Assembly (NCBI GenBank): GCA_934434925.1
Contig: CAKSAC010000020.1
Coordinates: forward strand, 1-17,178
Length of the DNA stretch: 17,178 nt
Direction: 5' to 3'
DNA from: an uncultured Eubacteriales bacterium
Lineage (GTDB): Bacteria > Bacillota > Clostridia > Oscillospirales > CAG-272
The notes under the pieces are model-generated. The model did not search any database and was not told the origin of the DNA. It saw only the letters and a list, made by a program, of their open reading frames with translations. The position numbers and the translations under genes were made by a program. Below, piece after piece: positions 1-7,500 of the stretch (position 1 is its first letter; each line of letters starts with the position of its first letter).

Positions 1-94
1 ACCCATTTTTCCTTTTGTCAAGGGGGTTTTTTAAGTTTTTTCTCTTTTTTCCGCCTTTTTCCCCCCGAAAAGAAAAAAGCCGATGCGCATCGCG

Positions 95-270
95 CGGCCG
101 CCCACCCCGGAAGCCGCTGCCTCCGAAAAATGCCGAAACCTCTCTGGCACCGAACCCGCTCGGCTTCTTCCGCGCCGGCCGCTCACCCCGGAAGCCGCTG
201 CCTCCGAAAAACGCCGAACCCTCTCTGACGTCGAACCCGCTCGGCTTCTTCCGCGCCGGCCGCCCACCCC
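95..270. repeat. 81-bp tandem repeat, two full copies plus start of a third
   Basis: The unit begins CGGCCG and recurs at 95, 176 and 257, a spacing of exactly 81 bp. Copies one and two differ at about six positions by eye. The third copy breaks off after about 14 bp. Each unit carries the 7-bp inverted pair GAAGCCG / CGGCTTC, about 50 bp apart, so its transcript could fold. Because 81 is divisible by three, the repeat keeps several spurious frames open. Function is unknown; it may be a degraded copy of a dispersed intergenic element. Confidence 0.85.
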
Positions 271-301
271 AAAAGCCCGCGCCGCGCGGCATACCGTTTT
301 A

Positions 302-349
302 TCCCTTGCGCTGTGCAGAAACCACCCTCTGCAAACCGCGCAAAAGGGC
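302..349. other. Compound stem-loop of unknown role
   Basis: An outer stem CCCTTGCGC / GCGCAAAAGGG (with a two-base bulge) encloses a perfect inner stem TGCAGA / TCTGCA with an eight-base loop. No T-run follows on either strand, so it does not look like an intrinsic terminator. It lies between the 81-bp repeat and the tRNA promoter. Confidence 0.4.
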
Positions 350-469
350 CCCCTGTCTCACGTATATAATAAAAAGGAGGATTGTCGCGCGCTCTCCGCC
401 GGAGCAAGAGAAGAAAAACGCCGAAAAAGAACCGGAACCCGACTTTTTTCTGTTTTTTCAAAAAAGTGC

Positions 470-498
470 TTGCTTTTTTTCTTGCGCTGTGCTATACT
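470..498 (+). promoter_or_regulatory. Sigma-A-like promoter of the tRNA-Trp gene
   Basis: A -35 box TTGCTT (470-475) and a -10 box TATACT (493-498) are separated by exactly 17 bases. The expected transcription start, near 505, lies about 12 bases before the mature tRNA 5' end. This fits a singly transcribed tRNA with a short 5' leader. Confidence 0.7.
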
Positions 499-516
499 AC
501 ATGCGTTCTGTCTTAA

Positions 517-592
517 AGGGGTATAGCTCAGTTGGTAGAGCAGCGGTCTCCAAAACCGCGTGTCCAGAGTTCGAGTCTTTGTGCCCCTGCCA
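517..592 (+). tRNA. trnW: tRNA-Trp (anticodon CCA), CCA end encoded
   Basis: The acceptor arms AGGGGTA (517-523) and TGCCCCT (582-588) pair over seven bases with one G-U. They are followed by discriminator G589 and an encoded CCA (590-592). The D-arm begins TAGCTC. The anticodon stem GCGGT / ACCGC encloses the loop CTCCAAA with anticodon CCA at 550-552, which specifies tryptophan. The T-loop carries TTCGAGT. The total of 76 nt is normal. This is the only plus-strand gene in the window and it is convergent with the long minus-strand operon, whose last gene ends at 781. Confidence 0.95.
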
Positions 593-628
593 AAACTCCC
601 GTACTGCCGTACGGGAGTTTTTCTTTTT
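593..628 (+). terminator. Intrinsic terminator after tRNA-Trp, possibly bidirectional
   Basis: A perfect 12-bp stem AAACTCCCGTAC / GTACGGGAGTTT with a four-base loop (605-608) is followed on the plus strand by a T-rich run to about 628. It starts immediately after the tRNA CCA. On the minus strand the same stem would be followed by four T residues, so it may also stop the convergent operon ending at 781. Confidence 0.88.
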
Positions 629-780
629 CTTCACCCTCTCCCTCTTCTCCGGCGGGGTGTGAAGCATAAGTATAAGTCATAGTGAAGCGAAAAGGTCGAG
701 GCGGCTTTTCGCCCGATAGCAAAAGGCGCTGTTTGCACGACGCTTTGCATTCGGCGCAGTGCCGGCCGCGACCTGTCCTC
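629..780. other. Intergenic stretch between convergent transcripts
   Basis: This stretch separates the tRNA terminator from the stop codon of the ETF fusion gene. I see only weak hairpins such as GCAAA / TTTGC around 720-756, none with a T-run. No dedicated terminator for the minus-strand operon is evident apart from the possibly bidirectional tRNA terminator. Confidence 0.45.
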
Positions 781-2217
781 TCATTCCCGGACCCCGCCGG
801 CCTGTCCGCGCCCCGGTTCTTCCGCGCGCGACATGATCCGTACAAAAGAGTCCGCGTCCGTCAGAACGCCGTAATCGGCATACCGGAAGATCGGCGCACT
901 CCTGTCGGGGTTGACCGCCACCACTTTTTCGGCTCCGCGAATCCCGACCAGATGATGCACGGCACCGGAGATACCGACCGCCACATAGACTTTCGGAGCC
1001 ACTGTTCTCCCGGTCAGACCAACCTGCGCGTCATAGGGCAAAAGCCCGGCATCCACTGCCTTTCTCGATCCCATCAGCCCGGCTCCGGCAGCAACGGCCA
1101 GTTCTTTCAGCGCGGGCAATGCGTCGGCCGCGCCGGCCCCCGCCGAAATCAAAAGTTCCGGAGTATCGCTCTCGGTGCGGATCGTTGCCATGGCAGGTTT
1201 AGTTTTGCAAACGATGGTGGCCATCCGGTTTCCGGCAAAGGCCGGGCGCGTCATCAGCAATTCTTTTCCGTCGGTTTCCAGTAACACGCAATCGGCGCAG
1301 AGGCCCGTCTGCAAAAGCGTCGCTACGGCCGCCGCGCATTCTCTGCCTGTTTCCGTGCTTTCCCACAAAACGGCATCGGGCTTTCCCTCGCTTATCTCGC
1401 TCAAGACGCGGTCCGGGTCCGCAATTTCTTTGAGAACCACCTGCTCTCCGACGGTTTTTGCCATCGGAACCGCCTTTTCCCCGTAAACCCAGATCATGGG
1501 CAATTTTTCGCCGTATTCCTTTTCCGGCATCGTCCTTTGCGCGGGTTGCGCGCGCAGTTTCCGCAAAAGCTCCGGCACTTGTTCCGGTGGCACAAAGACG
1601 CATTTTTTTTGCCCGTCGGCATTTTCAAAGGAGCGTTTTACCTGCGTCGGAGAACCGGCCGTACCGCATTTTTGCAAATCGGCACAAAGGTCGGCGGCAT
1701 GTAAAATCCGGACCGGACCGGTCTTTGAACGTATGCTCGGCAACCGAACGTCGCAGATACGCTCAAAGGTCAGAAGCGACGGCGGGAGCAATCTTTTTAT
1801 CGTTCCGCCTCTTGTCCTGACGGAAATGGCGCGACCGTCACAGGAGCATTCCATCACCCGCGTCGCAAAATCGAATTTCAGGCGGGTCGCGATTCCGATC
1901 CCCACCTGCCCCGTATCTCCTTCCAGCGTCTGCCTGCCGCAAAAAATATAGTCGGGGCTGAGCTTTTGCAAGGCCAGCGACAGAATGTAGGAAGTGGCCA
2001 ACGTATCGGAGCCTGCAAATGCAACGTCAGAAAGCAAAATCGCTTCTCTTGCGCCGAGACGCGTTTGCAACCGCAAAAAATCAGCGGCGGATTCGGGAGC
2101 CATGGAGAGCAAAATGACCTCGGCCCCGGGAATGCGCAGGGCATTTTCGTATGCCGCCCCCTCAAAAGGGTTCAGTTCGCCGCTCGCCGTCGGCTTGACG
2201 CAAACAACGATTTTCAT
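781..2217 (-). CDS. Single-chain electron transfer flavoprotein, EtfB-EtfA fusion
   Basis: The 478-residue protein joins both ETF subunits, normally separate proteins that pass electrons between flavin dehydrogenases and other carriers. Residues 1-215 are EtfB-like: MKIVVCVKPT at the N-terminus, the nucleotide-binding stretch GRQTLEGDTGQVG (94-106), RGGTIKRLLPPSLLTFE (136-152) and an AGSPTQV motif (187-193). Residues about 237-350 match a shortened EtfA N-domain (TRPAFAGNRMATI, 323-335). Residues 355-465 are the EtfA FAD domain: GSRKAVDAG (383-391), QVGLTGRTVAPK (398-409), VGISGAVHHLVG (414-425) and ADYG (447-450). There is no stop or frameshift between the parts. The total is about 100 residues shorter than EtfB plus EtfA. 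ATG is preceded by GGAGAAGAG and overlaps the upstream kinase stop as ATGA. It is the last gene of the operon and probably partners the FAD oxidoreductase and Fe-S protein upstream. The EGDTGQVG form resembles bifurcating-type EtfB, but bifurcation is not shown. Confidence 0.9.
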   Translation of the reverse strand: MKIVVCVKPTASGELNPFEGAAYENALRIPGAEVILLSMAPESAADFLRLQTRLGAREAILLSDVAFAGSDTLATSYILSLALQKLSPDYIFCGRQTLEGDTGQVGIGIATRLKFDFATRVMECSCDGRAISVRTRGGTIKRLLPPSLLTFERICDVRLPSIRSKTGPVRILHAADLCADLQKCGTAGSPTQVKRSFENADGQKKCVFVPPEQVPELLRKLRAQPAQRTMPEKEYGEKLPMIWVYGEKAVPMAKTVGEQVVLKEIADPDRVLSEISEGKPDAVLWESTETGRECAAAVATLLQTGLCADCVLLETDGKELLMTRPAFAGNRMATIVCKTKPAMATIRTESDTPELLISAGAGAADALPALKELAVAAGAGLMGSRKAVDAGLLPYDAQVGLTGRTVAPKVYVAVGISGAVHHLVGIRGAEKVVAVNPDRSAPIFRYADYGVLTDADSFVRIMSRAEEPGRGQAGGVRE

Positions 2218-3704
2218 CGCTCTTCTCCGTGATATACCGGCGCCAGCGCGTCATGAATCTTCTCGTACGTTGTAAAAAGCGCCTCATATTTTTCGGTATT
2301 TTCTTTGCGCGGAACGATATGGTCTTTGACGTGAACGCATTTTTCGACCGCTTTTTCAAAAGAGCCGAACACTCCGACAGCCACGCCCGCCAGCATGGCG
2401 GAACCGAGCGAAGAGTCACTGCTTTCGGTAATGCGCAGCCCGATCCCGAGGCAATCCGCAAGAATCTGCCCCCACAGGCGGCTTTTGGAACCGCCGCCAA
2501 TCAGCGTTGCCTCCGCGGCGCACGAAAGCCCGAGCATTCCGAGCTTCTTCTTGGAATGTAAAAGAGAAAATGCAACGCCTTCCAGAACAGCGCGATTGAA
2601 ATGCGCCTTGTTATGCGTGGAACGGATTCCGACAAAACTGCCGCAAAGGAGCGGGTCCGCATAGGGTGTCAGTTCCCCGTTGATGTACGGATGGTAAAAC
2701 AGCCCTTCGCACCCGACGGGAACGGAAGCGGCTTCTTCGTCCATGGTACGGTAGTCCCCGCCGAAAGTATCACGGTACCAACGCAGAGAAGAAGCGGCCG
2801 CTTTGGTGGCGCTCCCGGGATACCACAGTCCTTTGACAACGTGCGGATAATTCACAAGATCGCGATCGGGGCAGGCGCGGTCCGAAATGACGCATATCCG
2901 CCCCGCCGTTGCCAGCTTGACCGTCGTGTCGCCTTTTTTCACCGCTCCCGCCGCCAACATCTCCGTGGCCGTATCGGTGGTTCCGGCGACAACTGCCGTT
3001 CCCTCGGCAAGACCGGTCAGAACAGCCGCATCCGCCGTAATCCTTCCGATAATATCGGAGGGAGCGCAAAGAGGCGGCAGCACTTCTCTGCCAAGCCCGA
3101 TCAAAGAACAAAGTTCCTCTGACCAGTCTGCCGCCGTAAGATCGTACAACATACTGCCGCCGGCCTCGATGGCATCCGTACACCATACGCCGGTCAGCAG
3201 ATAGCGCAGATAATCCTTCTCAAAAAAGATGTGCCGGATTCCGGCAAAAATCTCCGGCCGGTTCTTTTTCATCCAAAGGAGCTGGGGCATTGTCCAGATT
3301 GTATCGGGGCGGTGGCAGGTCAAGGCAAAAATGCGCTCTCCGTACCCGCGCCGCAATTCTTCCGCCTCTGCCGACGCGCGACTGTCCGTCCAATGGACGG
3401 CATTTCCGAGCGGCTCATACTTTTCATCACATAAAACGGCGGTATGTGTGGCCGAATCCAGCGCGACGGCCGCGATTTCTGCGGCGTTGATCCCGCTTTT
3501 TCGCAAAAGCGACTGCGAAACCTCGCGCAACGCCTTTTTCCAGTCGTCCGGTCGCTGCTCGCAAAATCCCTTTTGCGGATAATACGTCGGGTACTCCGAA
3601 CCGGCCTCGACTATGATCTGCCCGCCAAAGGAAAGCAACGTGGCTTTGGCCGATCCGCCGCCGAAATCTATTCCGAGGAGATACTTTTTTTCCTGTGTTT
3701 TCAT
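2214..3704 (-). CDS. FGGY-family carbohydrate kinase, xylulokinase-like
   Basis: This 496-residue kinase has the FGGY family length. It carries the N-terminal ATPase motif LLGIDFGGGSAKATLL (9-24), the EQRPDDW motif (49-55), DSATHTAVL (83-91), and GTTDTATEML (241-250) with the presumed catalytic base D244. The C-terminal domain has the IGGGSKSRLWGQILAD signature. The family phosphorylates ketoses, polyols or similar sugars with ATP in the cytosol. XylB is the closest general match, but the usual GQMHG of xylulokinases is DSATHT here, so the substrate is open. It starts one base after the iolB-like stop and overlaps the ETF fusion gene by four bases, so it is clearly co-transcribed. The ribosome-binding site (TTGGATAAAG) is weak, which suggests translational coupling. 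Confidence 0.88.
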   Translation of the reverse strand: MKTQEKKYLLGIDFGGGSAKATLLSFGGQIIVEAGSEYPTYYPQKGFCEQRPDDWKKALREVSQSLLRKSGINAAEIAAVALDSATHTAVLCDEKYEPLGNAVHWTDSRASAEAEELRRGYGERIFALTCHRPDTIWTMPQLLWMKKNRPEIFAGIRHIFFEKDYLRYLLTGVWCTDAIEAGGSMLYDLTAADWSEELCSLIGLGREVLPPLCAPSDIIGRITADAAVLTGLAEGTAVVAGTTDTATEMLAAGAVKKGDTTVKLATAGRICVISDRACPDRDLVNYPHVVKGLWYPGSATKAAASSLRWYRDTFGGDYRTMDEEAASVPVGCEGLFYHPYINGELTPYADPLLCGSFVGIRSTHNKAHFNRAVLEGVAFSLLHSKKKLGMLGLSCAAEATLIGGGSKSRLWGQILADCLGIGLRITESSDSSLGSAMLAGVAVGVFGSFEKAVEKCVHVKDHIVPRKENTEKYEALFTTYEKIHDALAPVYHGEER

Positions 3705-3705
3705 T

Positions 3706-4494
3706 CTACTTTATCCAATCGTGTACGGGATCGTTGCTCCGGTTGAATCCTTGGTGATCTCCCGCCATCAGCCAAAGAAAATAGGTCTTATATCCCGGGG
3801 CGGAGACTGTGGTATGGTATCCGCGCGGAAATTCCACCAGTTCATCGTTTTTCACGCGGTACGCCTCTTCGATCTCGCCGTCCGCCGTGTAGAGGCACTG
3901 CACGGCAAACCCCTGTTCCGGCTCAAAAAGAAAGTAATAAATCTCTTCGGCAACACATTCGGCCGGCATTTTGTCTTCGTCATGCTTGTGTGGCGGGAAT
4001 CCCGCCCAGTTCCCTTCGGTCGTATAGGATTCCCCGACCGTCAGAATCTTTGCATTAGTCGTACCGTCAATCAAAAAGCTGGTTTCGCGCTCGAAGGGCG
4101 GTCTTCCGAGCCGTTTCAGCGGCACGCGATCGGCTCTCAGCACCTGTGGCTCGGTCTTTTCCTCAATCGGCGTAGTGCAGACGGCAATTTTCAGGCGGTC
4201 TTCGGCCACAATCGTCAAAGCCTGTTCTCTCGGCATATAGAAGCACTCCGCGCGGCGATTTTCAAACACGCTGTTGCGATTGCCGACGTTCAGAAATTCT
4301 CCGCCTGTAAAGATAACGTTACAATGTCCGAAAAGAATGACAAACGCCGTCTCTTTGTCTCCGGTATAAAAATCCTGCGTTTCACCGGCGGCAAGTTCGA
4401 TGATCCCGAAGGCCAGACGTTTCAGCGAAGAGCTTCCGATCTCGCAGATCGGTGTATATCCCTTCCGGGGAAGATAGGTTTTTTTATAGTTCAT
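3706..4494 (-). CDS. iolB: 5-deoxy-glucuronate isomerase family protein (IolB-like cupin)
   Basis: The 262-residue length fits the IolB/KduI family of metal-dependent bicupin isomerases. The presumed metal ligands are visible in the C-terminal cupin: GNWAGFPPHKHDED (161-174; H169, H171), EEIYYF (183-188; E184) and FPRGYHTT (222-229; H227). IolB converts 5-deoxy-glucuronate to 2-deoxy-5-keto-gluconate in myo-inositol breakdown. The neighbours are a PfkB kinase and a class II aldolase, which matches the IolB-IolC-IolJ order of reactions. The upper inositol genes (iolG, iolE, iolD) and iolA are absent from this window, so the protein could instead isomerise another aldose or uronate. It has a strong AAGGAGA site and overlaps the upstream kinase by 11 bases. 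Confidence 0.85.
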   Translation of the reverse strand: MNYKKTYLPRKGYTPICEIGSSSLKRLAFGIIELAAGETQDFYTGDKETAFVILFGHCNVIFTGGEFLNVGNRNSVFENRRAECFYMPREQALTIVAEDRLKIAVCTTPIEEKTEPQVLRADRVPLKRLGRPPFERETSFLIDGTTNAKILTVGESYTTEGNWAGFPPHKHDEDKMPAECVAEEIYYFLFEPEQGFAVQCLYTADGEIEEAYRVKNDELVEFPRGYHTTVSAPGYKTYFLWLMAGDHQGFNRSNDPVHDWIK

Positions 4495-5446
4495 ATCCGT
4501 TCTCCTTCATAAATGCGCATACCCTGTCAAATGACGGCACGCTATCCCGTGCGCCGTAGCCCGTGCATTTCAGCGCGGAAACGGCGGAAGCAAAACGACA
4601 GCAGCTTCCGAGGGAATACCCCTCTTGATAGCCGGCCGCAAAAGCCCCGTGAAATACATCGCCGGAGCCGTTGGAATCGATCACATCGACCCGGTAAGCC
4701 GGATAGCGGGTTATCGTTTTTCCGTCGTGAAAAATTCCGCCTCTCTTCCCTTCTGTCACAACGACCGCTTCGGGGTTAAATTCGGCGTACAGCCGTTTTG
4801 CGGCCGCCTCTGTCGTTTTACACCCGGTGAAGGTCAGCGCAAATTCCTCCGAAGGGATCATCAGATCGGTCAGCGCCAGCAATCTTTCGACCCCCGGATA
4901 AAGGCCGCCGCAATCATAAAGCACCGGAACGCCGCATTCTCTTGCCAGCGCGGCGGCCTCAATGGCGGCGTCGAGTTCATTGCCGTCCACCATCAAAAGC
5001 CCCGCCGAGGCAATGGCTTTCTTTTGCTCTTCGTCGAGCGTGAGCGGCGGCAAATTTCCCCTGTCGAAAACGCAGGTCCTGGTTCCTGTATCGGCAGAGA
5101 GCCACAAAACCGAGGTGAAAGAGCGATACCCTGCGAAAAACCTGACAAGATCGGTACGCACTCCGAATCTTTCAAAATCCGCCTGCAAGAACCGGCCGTT
5201 TCCGTCGTCGGACAGATTTCCGATATAGGCCGTCTGCATTCCCAATTTTTGTGCGGCGACAAGACCGGTCGCCACCGGACCGCCGCCGGCGGTTTTGCTG
5301 TCGTCGGCTTTGAGTTTGGTGTCTTCCCGCGGATAAACCGGTATTCTGTACAACGTATCGGCTACGCAGGCACCGATGCCGACAATACGCCTGTTTTCAG
5401 GTCGTGACCCGGTGCGCGGCATAGATTTTGACGTTTTTGTTTCCAT
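4484..5446 (-). CDS. PfkB-family sugar kinase (IolC / ketose-phosphate kinase-like)
   Basis: This is a 320-residue ribokinase-fold enzyme. It has RIVGIGACVADTLYRIP (20-36), the substrate-side AGGGPVAT motif (53-60), and a C-terminal ATP-site signature DVIDSNGSGDVFHGAFA (254-270) with catalytic D263. I placed the start at the ATG at 5446, eight bases after the aldolase stop; the longer frame begins with TTG and overlaps the aldolase. Family members phosphorylate ketoses or keto-acids. Between an IolB-like isomerase and a class II aldolase it should make the phosphorylated ketose that the aldolase cleaves: IolC-type (2-deoxy-5-keto-gluconate), tagatose-6-phosphate or fructose-type are all possible. 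By eye the C-terminal part (GDVFHGA, RFAS, ALKCT) also resembles YihV-type sulfofructose kinases. The substrate is unresolved. Confidence 0.88.
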   Translation of the reverse strand: METKTSKSMPRTGSRPENRRIVGIGACVADTLYRIPVYPREDTKLKADDSKTAGGGPVATGLVAAQKLGMQTAYIGNLSDDGNGRFLQADFERFGVRTDLVRFFAGYRSFTSVLWLSADTGTRTCVFDRGNLPPLTLDEEQKKAIASAGLLMVDGNELDAAIEAAALARECGVPVLYDCGGLYPGVERLLALTDLMIPSEEFALTFTGCKTTEAAAKRLYAEFNPEAVVVTEGKRGGIFHDGKTITRYPAYRVDVIDSNGSGDVFHGAFAAGYQEGYSLGSCCRFASAVSALKCTGYGARDSVPSFDRVCAFMKENGYEL

Positions 5447-5454
5447 AATTCCAA

Positions 5455-6309
5455 TCAGCAAGGGGCGTAACGCGCCCGGTTATCCGCGCCGACAAGCTCT
5501 ATCCGTGACATGCAGAAATCTTTGACGGCCCCGATCGGCTTTTTCATAAAATTGTCAATTGCGACGGAACAATTCGGACTTTGCAACTCCAAAAGACAGG
5601 CGTCCAGGAAGGCATAACAGATATCGGTGGCGAAATTCATCTTGCGGATTCCTGCCTCCACCGCCCTGCGAATCTCCGCATCGGGAACGCCGCTGCCGCC
5701 GTGAAGCACGAGCGGAAGCCCTCCGGTTGCCTCTCTGATTGCACGGATTCTCTCTATGTCAAGTTTCGGCGGTTTTTGGTATCGGCCGTGTGCCGTTCCG
5801 ACCGCCACAGCCAGACAGCAAACGTTTGTCCGCTCCGCAAATTCTCTTGCGTCTTCCGGTGTTGTGAATTCATCGGCGGTTTCGTCATGCGTCGTTCCGA
5901 TATGACCCAGTTCTCCCTCAACACCGATGCGCAGACAGGCACAGGTCTTCACGACTCTTTCCGTCAGCGCGATATTTTCCGCAAAAGGCAACGTTGAACC
6001 GTCGAGCATAATGCCGGTGGCTCCCCAGCGCAAGGCACGCGTCGTTTCGAGTTCCGAAGGGCCGTGGTCCAGATGAAAGCAGACCGGAACCGTCGCTTTG
6101 TGTGCGGCGGCCACAACCACCGGAGAAAGAAAGTAGCCGGTCTCTTCCCGCATCAGCCGGGGATAAATCTGCATAATGACCGGCGCTCTTTTTTCCTCAG
6201 CGGCGGCCAGCACCCCCATCACGGTTTCCATATTGTATACATTGAATGCCGGAATGCAAAACTTTTCGTTTTCTGCCAATTGCAGAATTTCTTTCAGCGA
6301 TACTAACAT
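5455..6309 (-). CDS. Class II (zinc) ketose-bisphosphate aldolase, GatY/IolJ-like
   Basis: The 284-residue protein has the full set of class II aldolase motifs: PAFNVYN (20-26), CFHLDHGPS (77-85) with catalytic D81 and zinc ligand H82, VEGELG (130-135), AVGTAHG (169-175) with H174, and VLHGGSGVP (201-209) with H203 and the phosphate-binding glycines. KMNFATD (223-229) is the usual KINVATE site. The family cleaves ketose-1-phosphates or bisphosphates to dihydroxyacetone phosphate and an aldehyde. Fructose-bisphosphate, tagatose-bisphosphate and the inositol intermediate (IolJ) cannot be told apart here. The adjacent kinase and IolB-like gene favour an IolJ-type role, while the upstream NagA and NagB-like genes would fit a tagatose-bisphosphate (Aga) role. 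It starts 16 bases after the Fe-S gene with a weak AAGAAAGAG site. Confidence 0.9.
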   Translation of the reverse strand: MLVSLKEILQLAENEKFCIPAFNVYNMETVMGVLAAAEEKRAPVIMQIYPRLMREETGYFLSPVVVAAAHKATVPVCFHLDHGPSELETTRALRWGATGIMLDGSTLPFAENIALTERVVKTCACLRIGVEGELGHIGTTHDETADEFTTPEDAREFAERTNVCCLAVAVGTAHGRYQKPPKLDIERIRAIREATGGLPLVLHGGSGVPDAEIRRAVEAGIRKMNFATDICYAFLDACLLELQSPNCSVAIDNFMKKPIGAVKDFCMSRIELVGADNRARYAPC

Positions 6310-6325
6310 TTTCGTTTTCTCTTTC

Positions 6326-7414
6326 TTATTCGCCGAGAATCATTTCTTCCAGCGAAAGAATCTTCACATCGTCCTGCTCTACGGCGCGCAGGCTTTCATA
6401 TTCGGAAACCGAAGCGGTCACAAGGGTATCGGCTTTTACGCTTCTCGCGTTTGCAATCCTGTCGGCCGCCACCTGCTTCATGACATCGGGCATCCATTCG
6501 GCCATCAGAATATTTCCGGCCCACATGGTATCCTTGCGGTTACAAAGCATTTCCCGTACCGTGCGGTATGCGCCGATGATTTTTCTTGCCTCTTCGACCT
6601 CGTCAAGATCGCGCGCCAACTGGAAAGGGTCCTGAAATACGACGGCTTTTTCAGTCTTCACAGGCGAAAGAGACGCAAGATTCCGGGCAAGAAACGCCGT
6701 ATATGTCTCCACCTTCGCCGTGATCCGAACGCCGTACTCCCCGCAGGTCCTCTTGAAGAGCAGGGCATCCTGCGGATCGTAGCACACAACGGTCTTGTAC
6801 TCGTTCAATTGCTCTGCGGCGGCGAGCATCTGCTGTTTCGTTTCCTCGGCCGCACCGATCAAAAAGTCGAGCTGCTGTCCGGACGGACGCTCTCCGGCCG
6901 ACACGGTGAAGCCGATGCCGGTCTTTTCCATCACGCGGATGGCTTTGACTGCCTCTTCCGGCGCCTTTGCCACTGCATCCACACCGAGGAAAAAGAGAAC
7001 ATCGCACTTTTTCGCATGCGCGTTTGTGGCTGCGCGGAGCGTTTTTGGGCGTTCGGTCACCCCATAGGCATTACCGGAACGCAAAACGTTCTCAACGAGC
7101 CTCATGATGTAATCGGGGAGCTTTCCTTCCAGGGCGGCATCGCGTCTTGCTCCCTTGATAAACATCACAGGGTCCCAACCGGTCACGCATTCTTTGGTGC
7201 AGGCCCCGCAACAGGCGCATTCGTATACATTGTCGATCACCTCGGAAAGATCGTACACGCCGCGATTGACAAGCGACAGTCCCAGCGCTCTTGCGCGGGC
7301 ATTGTTCCGCTCAAGTCCCGTGGCGTTTCCGATCGGACAGATATGCCGGCACATCCAACAGAATCTGCAGGAATCAATATGTTTTTTACAGGTTTCGTTC
7401 ATGACTGTTACCAT
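6326..7414 (-). CDS. Two-[4Fe-4S] electron-transfer protein, GlpC/LutA-like with degenerate CCG domains
   Basis: The 362-residue protein has two complete CxxCxxCxxxC sites near its N-terminus: C16-C19-C22-C26, followed by a proline, and C66-C69-C72-C76. The remainder aligns by eye with the paired CCG domains of GlpC/LutA/HdrD-type proteins, but the cysteines are gone: GERPSG replaces GExCCG (173-178), QDPFQLAR replaces HDPCHLGR (260-267) and NRKDTMWAGN replaces NREDxxCCG (291-300). It probably accepts or relays electrons for the flavoprotein gene just upstream, and the fused ETF completes the set. Two in-frame ATGs (7414 and 7402) are possible and neither has a good Shine-Dalgarno site. The 152-base gap upstream holds a terminator-like hairpin, so its expression may be lower than that of the first three genes. 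Confidence 0.85.
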   Translation of the reverse strand: MVTVMNETCKKHIDSCRFCWMCRHICPIGNATGLERNNARARALGLSLVNRGVYDLSEVIDNVYECACCGACTKECVTGWDPVMFIKGARRDAALEGKLPDYIMRLVENVLRSGNAYGVTERPKTLRAATNAHAKKCDVLFFLGVDAVAKAPEEAVKAIRVMEKTGIGFTVSAGERPSGQQLDFLIGAAEETKQQMLAAAEQLNEYKTVVCYDPQDALLFKRTCGEYGVRITAKVETYTAFLARNLASLSPVKTEKAVVFQDPFQLARDLDEVEEARKIIGAYRTVREMLCNRKDTMWAGNILMAEWMPDVMKQVAADRIANARSVKADTLVTASVSEYESLRAVEQDDVKILSLEEMILGE

Positions 7415-7500
7415 AACTTTTGCGTCGGCAAAAGTTTCTTTCTTTCGGAATTAGGAATCGCTATGCAACGGTTATGTGCAGATTCACCCGTTGTTTCGGG

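Larger units (their letters stand above)
1..469. other. Gene-poor left flank with tandem repeat and hairpins
   Basis: No convincing protein gene is visible in this stretch. It starts T-rich (about 10-60). It then holds a 12-bp perfect palindrome CGATGCGCATCG (81-92), an 81-bp imperfect tandem repeat (listed separately) and a compound hairpin around 302-349. Open frames crossing it in both directions exist mainly because the repeat length is a multiple of three, and one of them runs straight through the tRNA. The upstream neighbour lies outside the window. Confidence 0.6.

Noticed and set aside
31..267. Minus-strand Arg/Gly/Ser-rich frame over the 81-bp repeat
   Set aside because: The frame is open only because of the repeat periodicity; there is no good ribosome-binding site and no recognisable domain.
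382..516. TTG-initiated 44-codon frame after a strong AAGGAGG, ending just before the tRNA
   Set aside because: It overlaps the tRNA promoter boxes, has no promoter at a usable distance and ends at the tRNA 5' leader. The AAGGAGG is probably coincidental.
15..662. Plus-strand frame of 215 codons with Pro/Arg/Lys-rich repeats
   Set aside because: It runs through the complete tRNA-Trp and its terminator, and its apparent protein repeats come from the 81-bp DNA repeat being a multiple of three.
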